The notes under the pieces are model-generated. The model did no database searches. It saw only the letters and a program-made list of their open reading frames with translations, and was not told the DNA's origin. From assembly GCA_016647705.1 (NCBI GenBank), contig CM028333.1:20085743-20149742 (forward strand): a stretch of DNA of 64,000 nucleotides. Reading direction: 5' to 3'. The DNA comes from Eucommia ulmoides. Taxonomy: Eukaryota; Streptophyta; Magnoliopsida; Garryales; Eucommiaceae. A program made the position numbers and the translations under genes. Below are positions 1-11,500 of the stretch, piece after piece (positions within the stretch are counted from its first letter, which is position 1; the number at the start of each line of letters is the position of its first letter).

Positions 1-280
1 GGCCGTTTCCGGCTGGCCGGCGGCGGCGCCGCCGGAGCACCGCCTGCCGGCCGGCGACGGCGCCACCGCCGGCCGGCCAAAACTGAAAAGAGAAAAAAAA
101 AAAAAAAAAGATTTTAGGATAAAATCGTTACCAAACACAATTCCCTTCCCAAAACAAAAAAAAAATTATCGTTACCAAACGCAATTCTACTCCCAAAAAG
201 AAAACAAAATTTCCATCCCATCCCATTCCATTCCCATTCCATTGCTGGAATTGAAACAGAAACGGTTACCAAACGCCACC
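1..280. repeat. MITE-like element, cut by window start
   Basis: The right end reads GGTTACCAAACGCCACC and is followed by taa. Its reverse complement (GGTGGCGTTTGGTAACC) resembles the ends of the element in intron 4 at 28777-29180, so both probably belong to one family. The inner left part is a strongly GC-rich run of GCCGGC-type motifs, followed by poly-A and repeated 'gttaccaaac' tracts. A 3-bp TAA flank would fit PIF/Harbinger MITEs, but the left end lies outside the window, so the class is inferred. Confidence 0.5.
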
Positions 281-434
281 TAAATTTCCCCAAGATTCCA
301 ACCCTCCTTGAGAAGTAGGACAGCTCTGTAACATGGGTCGTACTCAACAAATATAATGCTCCAATCACATTTCATGCGCATAAATTGATTTGCACTATTG
401 CGTAGAACTTCAACGACTGAGTCGATTCTCCCAG
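281..434 (+). promoter_or_regulatory. Probable core promoter and 5' UTR of the TNL gene
   Basis: This is the only non-repetitive sequence between the upstream MITE and the TNL start codon. It contains a TATA-like tataat near 353-358 and a ccaat near 360. If the promoter lies here it is short and directly borders a transposon. The in-frame open stretch begins at a TTG at 390, but the first in-frame ATG is at 435. No transcript evidence is available, so promoter and transcription start are inferred. Confidence 0.3.
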
Positions 435-907
435 ATGAAAGCAAACGCCGAGCAATTGATTTCCGCTCCGGCGAGACGTGTTCGGTGGGACGTGTTCCTG
501 AGTTTCAGAGGCGAGACGCGCGATGTCTTCATCCGTCCGCTCTACGAGGAACTGGACCGGAAAGGCGTCCGAGCCTTCATAGATAACGACGGGTTGAGGC
601 AGGGAGACTCGCTCGATCCAACTCTCTTCGAAGCTATCGAGGACTCTGCCGCTTCGATCGCCGTCATTTCCCCGAAATACGCCTCCTCCAGGTGGTGTCT
701 CGAGGAGCTGGCTACGATCTTCGACTGCCGCCGCCTCGTGCTCCCCGTCTTCTACCTAGTCGATCCGTCGAACGTCCGGAGACAAAAAGGTCCGTTCGAA
801 GAGGACTTTCGAAAGCTAGAGAAAAATTATGAAGAGAAAAAGGTCACAAGATGGAGGAATGCTATGGAAAAAGTCGGCGGAATCTCAGGCTGCGTTTTTG
901 GTAACAG
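435..907 (+). CDS. TNL exon 1: TIR domain
   Basis: Encodes residues 1-157 and two bases of codon 158. The TIR hallmarks are present: WDVFLSFRGETR (TIR-1), the SRWCLEEL motif whose second glutamate (E91) corresponds to the NADase catalytic residue, and VLPVFYLVDPSNVR. The exon ends in the usual WRNAMEKVGGISG segment. I chose the donor at 908 (cag/gtaact) over gtaaca at 901 because it gives phase 2, which matches the exon 2 acceptor. One oddity: the usual F..HLY after the RGE.TR motif reads FIRPLYEEL, so the histidine is a proline. Confidence 0.93.
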
Positions 908-924
908 GTAACTGTTCAGTTCGC

Positions 925-959
<35 letters not shown>

Positions 960-2479
960 AGACCGAAGATCTAGCTGAAACCCTAAATTCTTTCAATTAA
1001 TCTATTATTAAAATTGGAGATCTGGTGATGCCGAAAGTCCTGAATTTATAGAAGGTTGTCTTTTACAGTTTGTTTGGAACGCATAAAACAAACAAACAAA
1101 AAAAGTTATAGTTTAATTAGAGCTTTTAAAGCTTTTGTTTTGATTCACTTTGGAGTTCTGAGAATCGAAAGATTCACGATTTGATTTGGCGAATCTTTGG
1201 TTTCCATCATCAATATTTTAACATACTCATATCATCCTCTCATTTTAACAAAAAATGAACAACATTTAGAATTAGCTTGTGAGCCTTTCGTTTATTCCGA
1301 AAAATAATTCGTTCTAATTACTTATTCTTCGTCCTCATTTTGTTAATCTTTTTTTAAATGCTGCATAGAAATCTCAATCGAATAGATATGATTTTTTTTT
1401 CTCAATGACTTTTAATTGCTTTTATCACATGGAAAAGAATCAATTCTCGAATTTCAATTGAAAATACAAGATACTCTTGAGGAATCTTTGAGAAAGTCAA
1501 GCATGGTCATGAAGGTGGCGTCCACTATTATTTCATGTATTTTAAAATTTGTTAATTCACATTTCTGCTATTTTAAAATTCAAATTTGTACCCATCGAGT
1601 TTAATGGGTTTGCTGACTTTAAGAATGTGAGGTAATATTATAATCAAATTGTCAGTTTCTATTGATTTCTTTAATCACCCAAAATGCATAATTTTAAAAC
1701 TTCCATCTCCATCACTTTAGATACTGTAGTCGGCTGCAGAACCTTTGTCTCTTTCTACTGATAAAATTAAGTACTCTGCTGATAAAATTGTATTTTTTAA
1801 GTTGACTTGGTGGAAGACCGGGTTCTATCTATTTTGATTTGAAGTTGATCAGTTGAACTAGATATTATGATATCAAAAAGAACTAGATATTATGATATAA
1901 AAAATTACGATTTTTATGGAAGAGGTTCTGAAAATATCGAAATCTAACAAATTTGGGCAAATTCAGTTGGGTTGTATGTGTACCCTTACAACAAGTTTGG
2001 TATACAAGATTCGACAATGAATTAGAATGATCATGAAAATGATTGTTCTATTCCTATGTTTGGTACACGGTATTAAATTTCAATCCCACAAAATATGGGA
2101 TTAATCAATCCCAAAATAAACTTGATATTAGTTAATCCTAATTACATAAGATTAGGTTGTAATCCGCCGTCGACAAAAAACATGGCCAAACACTAATCAA
2201 ATTTTGAAATGGGAATGAAATTCAATTAAATATATCACTTAATTTTGAATTTCTAACAAATATATCACTTAATTTTTCCTTTTGTTTTTACTCTAATCTC
2301 CCCCCTCATTTTTCCTCCCTACCATCTTCTTCAGTGAGAATCCGACACCGACAATCGGCGCCTCATTCTCTCTCTTTCTTTAATCTTTTAACTAACCCCC
2401 CAACTGTTGCTAGCCCCCTATCCCCTGTCCGTTGCCTCCCTCCTCTTCTTCTTCTTCCTCCTGTTTTTTTTTTCTTCCT

Positions 2480-2522
<43 letters not shown>

Positions 2523-5500
2523 TGTGTGTGTGTGTGTGTTTTGTTTATGTTTGAATATTCTTTAATTTTAAAAAAAATTATACGTTTTGAAGTGGAGACT
2601 TTATTGTATAAATGCATTCAATTCCTTATTTATTCCCAACAATAATCAAACATCGGAATGGGAATGATCATTCTGTTGAAATATAATATTTATGTATTTA
2701 TTTTTATTTTTGGTATCATTATTGTAGGGCTTTAATAACCCATTTATTTTGGTAATATCCTTCATAATTTACTTTACTCCTGCGACTATATAATTAGGGA
2801 TAACTCATTCTGAATATACAAATATAATACAATATATTCTTCTCCTATATCATTTTTGGTATCAAGAGCTAATTTTTTTTCCTCACCCAAACCCTACCAA
2901 ACACCACCAGTCGCCGCAAGATTGAAAATTGACAAACCCTAACAGATCGTGAAACCCTAGCCACTGCCGCCGGCATCAGATTGTGAGCCTAACAGATCCC
3001 TCTTCTTCTTCTTTTTTTTCTTCTTCCTCCTGCTCTTTTTTTTTTCTTCCTTCTCTTAAACACACACACACACACATATACATGTGTGTGTGTGTATAGG
3101 AATTTCATTTCGTTTATGTTTGAATATTCTTCAATTTTAAAAAAAATTATATGTTTTGAAGTGGAGACTTTATTGTACAAATACATTCAATTCATGATTT
3201 ATTCCCAACAATAATCAAACATCGGAATGGGAATGGTCATTTTGTTGAAATATAATATTTATGTGTTTATTTTTATTTTTGGTATCATTATTGTAGGGCT
3301 TTAATAACCCATTTATTTTGGTAATATCCTTCATAATTTACCATACTCCTGTGGCTATATAATTAGGGATAACTCATTCTGAATATACAAATATAATACA
3401 ATATATTCTTCTCCTATATCCTTTTTGGTATCAAGAGCCAATTTTTTTTCCTTACCCAAACACCACCAGTCGCGGCAAGATTGAAAACTGACAAACCCTA
3501 ACAGATCGCGAAACCCTAGCCACTGCCGTCAGCATCAGATTGTGAGCCAAACTCGCGAAACCCTTACCTAGCTTCCTTTGCACAACAACAAACTACCCTC
3601 TGCAAATCCAGCCAACCATTTTCGCAAACCAGTCCCTCGCGAACTAGTGCTAGTTTTGTGCACCATCTCGCGTGAACATGTCATCAATCGCGCATTGTTG
3701 CGCTCTAATTGCCGCCGGTACCTGCAGCTATCCATCTAACATCGTCGCAGGCAATCATCTAGCTTCTGTTCATTGCCGTAAGTTGCAGATTGTTCGTTGT
3801 CCGCCAATCTCTTTTGCTCGTCGTTGTTGTTCTCCATTTGTTGGTGTTTCGGATGTCTTAAATACACGGTAGCTTCTTCTCCTTATTGTATGTTTGGGTA
3901 ACTGCATCTCTGGTTACTCTTCTCACATTGTACCTTCTTTTTCTGGAGCCCGATTAGTCTTCCGTAGCATTTGTCTTATTGTTTCATTGCTACAATCTCG
4001 TCTCATTTGTCTCCATGACATCCATTACAGAAGGTGACGTCCCATCTCAAACCGTTCTTATCCCATAGCTACTCACTCGCTCAGATTCTACTCGTGCAAC
4101 TGAGGCCATGGTCCAACGTGTTACAACCATATTACTCAATGAGTGAATTTCCATGCCTGATCTTGCTGCCTCCGTCTTTACCTTGGTGGGAAATGTAAGA
4201 ACGAATGGCTCGAAGGCATTGAGCCAAGGCCAGATATCAATGATCTCAAGTTTGCTTAATGGGATGCGGATAATTCTACCTTCCTCTGGTGGATCTTCAA
4301 TTCTATGGAGGAATAGATTTATAGTATGTTCTTGTTCAACGAGATTGTCAAATGCTCATGGTATGCTCTTAAAAAGATGTATACCTACTCTTGCAATGTA
4401 TCACGGATCTTCGAGTTTTACCGTGAGATCTCCAATGCCTCTCAGGCATCCTTGGGACTATTAATTGCGGATTATTTCGGGTACCTTCAAATTCGGTGGG
4501 AGGAACTTGCGTAGTATAAACCTTTGAGCGAATTTCTTGAGAATGTTGATGAGATCGAGTGTAAGCGCAAGGATCTTCTTTACACATACCATTTCTTGAT
4601 GGGTTTAAATTCGAAGTACGAGAATCTTCGTAACTTCGCCTGTGGGGTTTGATGCTTTATTGCTTACACACAGCCGGACCCAAGCCCGAGTCAAGGAGGA
4701 GGGTTGCGTTAGTAGCTGACAACCAGCTGAAAATTTTGCCAAAACTTTTATGACATGAATCCAAAGATATTAAACGTTGTGGCGTTTCCTACTAGCAACG
4801 CGCTACATTTTCATAGCTCGGATATAGTGAATAATGGGTTGGGGTGGGCTAGGGCGTCGCCCGGAAGCGACGCGCCGTGTTTTCGCCCAGATACGGTGTC
4901 AAATGAACGAGGGTTACCGCATCATGATGGACGGGTGCAGATAAAGAAGTTAGTTCATGAGAATAGGCTTAGGTTGGCCGTTGGCAATTTGGAATATAGG
5001 AATGTTAACGGGTAAGTCTCGAGAATTGGTGGATGTGATGTGTAGGAGGAGGATTAATATTTTATGCTTGCAAGAAATTAAGTGGGTTGGAGAGAAGTCT
5101 AGGGAAATTGAGAGTACGAGATGTAAATTATGGTATACGTGGAAGGACAAATATAGGAATGGGGTGAGCATCTTTGGTAGATAGGGATTTAAAGAATAGC
5201 GTTGTTGATATTAGAAGAATTGGCGATAGGATAATGGTTATCAAGCTGGTGATTAGAGGAGAGGTGATTAACGTTAGTGTGTACGCTCCCCAAGTTGGAC
5301 TGCAAGAAAATGTTAGACGAGAACTTTGGAAAAAGATGGACGAAGTCGTTCAAAATATACCTAACCAAGAAAAAATATTTATTGGGGGAGACTTGAATGG
5401 ACATGTCAGGAAGGAAAGAGGGATTTTCGAGAAAGTACATGGTAGTTATGGAATTGGGGAGAATAATGCAATGGGTGAGATGATTTTAGATTTTGTTATG

Positions 5501-8500
5501 GCGTATGATTTAATTCTTCTAAATACATGCTTTAGGAAAAGGGATGAACACCTTATCACATTTAAGAGTGGTTAGAGGAATAGCCAGATAGATTTTGTCC
5601 TTACTAGGGTGAGTGATCGTTTAATATGTAAGGACTGTAAAGTTATACCCGGAACAAGGTTTTAAATATCGGCCATTACGTTACGTAACGGTCGATACGT
5701 AATGGAAATTGGACCCTCCGATACAGTTACAGGGCTGATACTCAAGTCTAGGGCCGATTCACACAGTAGTGGTCTGTTATGGGCTGATACGGGCGCGTAA
5801 CGGATCCGCTCCCGTTACGCCAAGGCGTAACGGCCGTTACATCTATACAACTCACTTAGAGAGAGAGAGATCATAAGCACACAAACGAAAAGGGAAGAAA
5901 TCATAGAACAATCACGAACAAACAAAGGAAAAGAGAAGAAATTAGAGAATAATCAAGAACAAAAAAACCAAAAAACCCTTATCCGATATTGAGTTCGTCG
6001 CCATCGCCGTTGCAACTCCAAGTCGTTCTTCTTCGTCACCGTCGCCAAATCTTCATTGTTCGCTCACTCCAAGCCGTTGTTCTTCGTCGCCATCTCCAGA
6101 TCTTTGTTGTTTGCTCTCTCTCTCTCTCTCTCTCTCTCGCGACTCTTCTATCAGATTTGGAAATGAAAGGGCTAGGGTTGGGTGGATGGGTTATAATTGA
6201 GGGGGTGGGTTTTGTAATTTGGTTTAAATTGAAATTTGGTCGAAAGAGTTAAAAAAATAACAATTGACCCCCAAAAATTTTAAAATCAAATAAAAATTAA
6301 CATATTAATCTTCAAAATTTTTAACAAATAATTTAAATGTTTAATTGTTTTGTGTATGTATTACACACACACATATATATGTAATTATGTATATATAATT
6401 ATATATTTTACAAATTTAAAAAAAAAACCACATATTCTGTTTAATTTTAGACTTTGACCCTTTTATTTTATTTTTTATATTTTTATTGTGTTGTATATAT
6501 AGTTAAATGCTATAATATATATTAGAATGTATTTATTAAGGGTTAAATGAGTAAAACAATTACTATTATTGAGTTTTTGAGGATGTTCAAGTGATTTTAA
6601 AAATTCACGACCGTTACGGCTGATTCCCGTTACAGACAGGCCGATACTCTCGATATCGTTACACCGCGATCGTTACCGTTACGTAATTCGATATTGCGAT
6701 TTAAAACCTTGACCCGGAGAGAGTATTGCTACCCAACATAGACTAATGATAACCGATCTCAAGTTTCAAGGGTGGAAACGAGAGTTTAAGATAAGTAGGC
6801 ATGCAAGGATACGTTAGAGAGATCTAAGAGGTGAAAAAATGGAGTTATTTAAGGATAAAATTAGCAATGATGAGTAATGAAAGAGAAATGAGGATTTGAA
6901 CAAAATGGGGATTGATATGGCGAGTCGTATTAGAGAGATAAGAAGAAAAGTTTTAAGAGTTTGTAGAGGAAGAGGACCACGATATAAAGAAAGTTGGTGG
7001 TGGAATGAGGAGGTCCAAAAAGCCATTCGGGACAAGAAAATAGCTTATAAAGAATGACAAACATATCGAAGTTGGGAGAGTTTGAAGAAGTATAAACATG
7101 CAAAAAGGTAGGCGAGAAAAGTAATTAAGAAATCAAAATTTAAGGCATATGATAATTTATATAAAAAATTAGATACAAAAGAGGGAGAATGATATATTTA
7201 AACTTGCTAGACGACGTGAACGAAAGATTAGAGATATTGGAAGTGTCATATACATCAAGGACACTGATGAAAAGGTACTGGTGAAAGATGAGGAGATTAT
7301 AGAACGATGAAAAAATTATTTTTATAATTTATTTAATGAGAATGACGTCGGGGAATCTAGACTAGAGTTGCCTAGTTTATCTTCAGATAAGATTTATAGG
7401 TTTCATAGAAGAATTAGGGTTTCGGAAGTTAGAATAGCACTAAGAAAGATGCGAATTGGAAAAGCAGTAGAGTCAGTTGAAATCTCTATATAGGTGTGGA
7501 AAAGTTTAGGAGATATTGGGATAAAGTGGTTAATTAGACTTTTCAATGACATTTTGAGGACCAAGAGAATGCCTGATGACTGGAGAAGGAGTATCTTAGT
7601 GCCCATCTATAAAAATAAAGGGGATGTTCAAAATTACACGAACTATCGAGGTATAAAATTTATGAGTCATGCTATGAAACTTTGGGAGAGAGTGATAAAA
7701 TATAGAATAAGACATGAAACGAGCATAGAAGAGAACTAATTTGGATTTATGCTCAGCCGATCAACCACTGAAATTATCTATTTACTCAGGAGATTAATGG
7801 AAAAATATATAGAAAAAAAGAGAGATTTACATATGGTATTTGTGGACCTGGAAAAGGCTTATGATAGGGTACTCAGAGAAATTTTGTGGTGGGTGCTAGA
7901 AAAGAAATAGGTATCCAACGTGTACATCGAGGTAATTAAGGATATGAATAAAGATATAGTCACTAGTGTTCAAACAGGAGGATGCCTCACTTGTGCATTT
8001 CCTATTAATATAGGCTTACATCAAGAATCATCTTTAAGTCCCTACCTCTTCGTTCTAGTGATGAATGGAGTACCTTGGATTATGTTACTTGCAGATGACA
8101 TCGTATTAGTGGACGAAAGTAAAATAGGTTTTAATACAAGTTAGAAAGATGGAGAGAAACGTTATAGTCTGAAGGTTTAAAGGTTAGTAGAAGTAAGACA
8201 AAATACATGCATTGCAATTTTAGTAATGCCCGGAGAGACAGTGGTGCGGTCAAAATTGGAGACAAGAAGGTGCCGAAGGTTGATCGTTTTAGATATATAG
8301 GTTCAATGATTCAGAGCAAATGGCAAAATCGAGGAGAATATTATGCATAGAATCAAAGAAGGTTGGTTAAAGTGGTGAAGTGTAGTTGAGGTGATTTGTG
8401 ATCGTAGGATTCCGTTGAAACTTATAGAAAAACTTTACAAAACTGCTATAAGACTAACGTTTCTTTATGGTTCAGAATATTGGGCGGTAAAAATGAATCA

Positions 8501-11500
8501 TGTCCAGGAAATTGGGGTGACAGAAATGAGGATGCTGTGGTGGATAAGTGGGAAGACGAGAATGGATAAAACTAAGAATGAAACTATTAGAGAGAATTTA
8601 GGAATAGCACCCATTGAGGAGAAAATTAGAGAAAATCGTTTATGATGGTTTGGGTATGTGCATAGAAGACCCATAGAAGTACCAATGATAAAATGTGATT
8701 TAGTTTAAGTTCATGGGACAACTAGAGGGAGAGGTAGACCTAAGAAGACGTTGGAGGAGACTATTAAAAATGATTTGGTGACATTAAATCTGACGGAGGG
8801 GATGTCCCTTGATCGATTTCTATGACGTAAATGGATTCATGTAGCCAATCCTACATAAGTGAAATGAAGGCTTAGTTGTTGTTGTATGAGAATCTTCGCA
8901 CTCATATTTTAAACACATCACCAATGCCCGATCTATATGGAGCATTCTCTATTATCGACAATGATTCGAAACACTGACTTCTTCTCTCATTTGAAGTCAC
9001 TTCTTCTGTCTTAGTGAAGATGACCTTTGCGGCCCCCTACAGTCCTTGTCCATTAGGAACGCGTGCCTACTGTCAGTGTTGCCGAAAGTCTGGTAACGAC
9101 ATTGACCGCTGTTATAATCTCCATCCTAAGTTGAAACTTCGTAACCTAAGAGGGAGGAAAGGAAAAGGAGCACCATGTATTGGTGCTTGCTGATATCATT
9201 CTAGGTCCGATAGATTTTCCACCAGCTCCCTTGAATCTATCCCACGTCCAGGCCCAGATTGCCGAGCTTCAGGCTCAGTTAACCAATTTAGCATCGTCTT
9301 CCGTCCCCACGGCTACTCTTGCCTCGTGTACTACTACTGCACTTCATGGTAAGTTTGGTCGTCTTACTTGAATTTTGGACTTCGGGGCTAATAATCACAT
9401 GACTGGTGAGTTTTCTACCTTTACCTCTCCTGTTTCGCCTAACAATCAATCTGTGTATTGCAGATGGTATTTCTATCCCTATTCGTTGTCAGGGAGATGT
9501 CTGCTAGTCTCCCAATATCACCATTCACTTTGTTTACAATGTTCCTAAAGTTGCTTACATTCTTCTATCCGTTAATCGTCTTGCTAAAAATCTTAACTGC
9601 GTTGTTGTTTTCTTACCTGACCGTTGCCTCTTGCAGGACCTGACTACAAGGAGGATTTTGATAGATCACACTCACACATAAACCGTTTGAATGGAAATAA
9701 GAGAGTAATTGAAAGGAAAATGTGATTGTATTCACTAATATAATGAAGAACCAATATAGAACAGTAATTGAAGACTGTAAAACTATAGAAAACAGTAAAT
9801 GAATGTTAGGATTTCGAGAGCCTAGTCCCTCCCTCTAGGAATTCGAGAGCTTAGCCTCTCCCAATTTTTTTCCCCAAATTTCTGATACTTCTCTCCTACT
9901 TTCCACTGCTATTTATACTGGAAACTTAAACACTCCCAATAACAATTTCAACAACTCAAAACAGACTCAACAACTTAACTAAACTCTAATCAACTCAAAC
10001 AACTCAACAACCAAAAGAGAATAGAAGCTTCTATGCTATCCAATCTCTTTAATACTTTTGCCATTCCCAAGTGCACTTAATCAGTGGTCTATCAATACCG
10101 CCTCCTCGGACTCTCACTTTGTCCTCAAGGTGAACAGTTGTTAATTGAGTGTTCAACCCCAATCCCCTTTAGCGTACTCGATTTTGTCTCTCTTCTTATC
10201 CGCATTATCCTTCATTCGTTTCGGAGAACGATTCAAATGGTATTGGAGTACTCCCTAATTGTGATCCATAGCTCGAAGTTGAGTATCAATCTCGTGTTGT
10301 ACTGTTAGTGACCCAAGTTCCTTTTCATCTCCTACTTCTTCAATTACACATGAATCATCTAAGAGCAGCACATTAAGATGTCGATTCTTGCACACCTGGC
10401 TAGGAGAGTATTTTTCCTCACACCTGAAGCATAAACCCTTCTTGCGGCGATTCCAAAACTCAGTGTTGGTGTATAGCCGGTCGTCGTTCTGTTTTTGTGT
10501 CACCGAAAACTCCTCTGACCCAATTGTTTTTAGTTCGAGCTCTGTGCACAAGGTGGTCACTGTCGATGGTGAATCGAATTCGTTCGGCGCTGTCGTCGAC
10601 GTGTGAATGGCGATCGCTGGCGATTGTAGTATGAAATCGTTTGTATATCGTGACATCGTTGTCGCGAAATTCGTCGAAACCTTAGGGTTCAAAAAAGTCG
10701 AACCCGACCCGGAACCCGCTGCCTTGATACACGACCCATTTGACCCGGATCCGACCCGCGATGCTTGCATTACTTTGTTCTTATCTTCAACCAAACAGGC
10801 TGCTTCCATCGTCTTCGTCAAATTCTTTGGTCTGAGTAGCCGAACCTTAGCCCTAATAGCTGATTTAAGGCCATTGAGGTAAGTACTCACCAATATTTCC
10901 TCCGATAACTTCTTCAATGGCGCCGTTAATATCTCAAAAAGTTCCTGATAGTCTTAAATAGAGGTGTCTTGACGAATGGCCAAAAAATTCTCACAAAGAG
11001 ATCCTTCCATGCTCGATCGAAAACGATGCAAAAAAGCTAGCTTGAAATCAGTCCAGGTACGAAATCTAAACTTGTCTTCTGCATATTGATACCATGCAAG
11101 GGCTTTTCCTTCCATGCTCAGAGCCACCGCTTCTAACTTCTCTCCATCGCTCATCTTGTTTATCGTGAAATACCTTTTTGCTCGAAAAATTCACCCATCA
11201 GGATCAACTCCAATCTTCGAAACGATCTATTCCCAATCGTCTCAGTCGTAATTCCACCTCCCATTGTCTGTGACTCCATCATCTGAGGTTGTTTCTACTT
11301 TTCCCCCATACGTGATGAAGAACACGAAACATCCCTTCGTAGCACCAGATCTAACTTCTCTATCATAATAGCCATTGATTTCTCTAAGCTCCCTACTGAC
11401 TTCTCCAACCCTCCGATTTTCTGAACTTCAGTACGCATAGAGTCGAGTTCTTTAGATTCGAAGTCTATTCTCTCCTCCAATGCCTCAACCTTTTTTTGTG

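Larger units (their letters stand above)
4631..8884 (+). mobile_element. RTE-clade LINE inserted in Copia 1 gag
   Basis: The element starts in an RTE-like 5' region (ggtgtcaaatgaacgagggt) and encodes an AP endonuclease and a reverse transcriptase. It ends in a short (TTG)n tail at 8875-8884, typical of plant RTE elements, which lack a poly-A tail. It is flanked by a 14-bp target-site duplication: tacgagaatcttcg at 4617-4630 and tatgagaatcttcg at 8885-8898, one mismatch. It contains the hAT MITE 5655-6711, so its own length is about 3.2 kb. Confidence 0.88.
3672..9370 (+). pseudogene. Copia 1 gag, split by a LINE
   Basis: The gag reading frame is recognisable from about 4190 (KWLEGIEPRPDINDLKF) through a UBN2-like segment (ISNASQASLG, FGYLQIRWEEL) to 4616. 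It resumes after the LINE at 8885 with the next residues (YENLRTHIL). A zinc knuckle CQCCRKSGNDIDRCYN lies near 9068-9118; its histidine position is asparagine. Several stops and frameshifts mean it cannot make a full Gag. Confidence 0.75.

Noticed and set aside
390..434. Extension of TNL exon 1 upstream to 390
   Set aside because: The open frame there starts at TTG, not ATG. The ATG at 435 gives a normal short leader before the TIR domain.
901..906. Alternative donor gtaaca for exon 1
   Set aside because: It would leave phase 1, which does not fit the exon 2 acceptor (third codon base). The donor at 908 fits.
2334..2645. Open frame of 103 residues containing a His-Thr repeat
   Set aside because: It is a translation of the CA/TG microsatellite and a pyrimidine tract.
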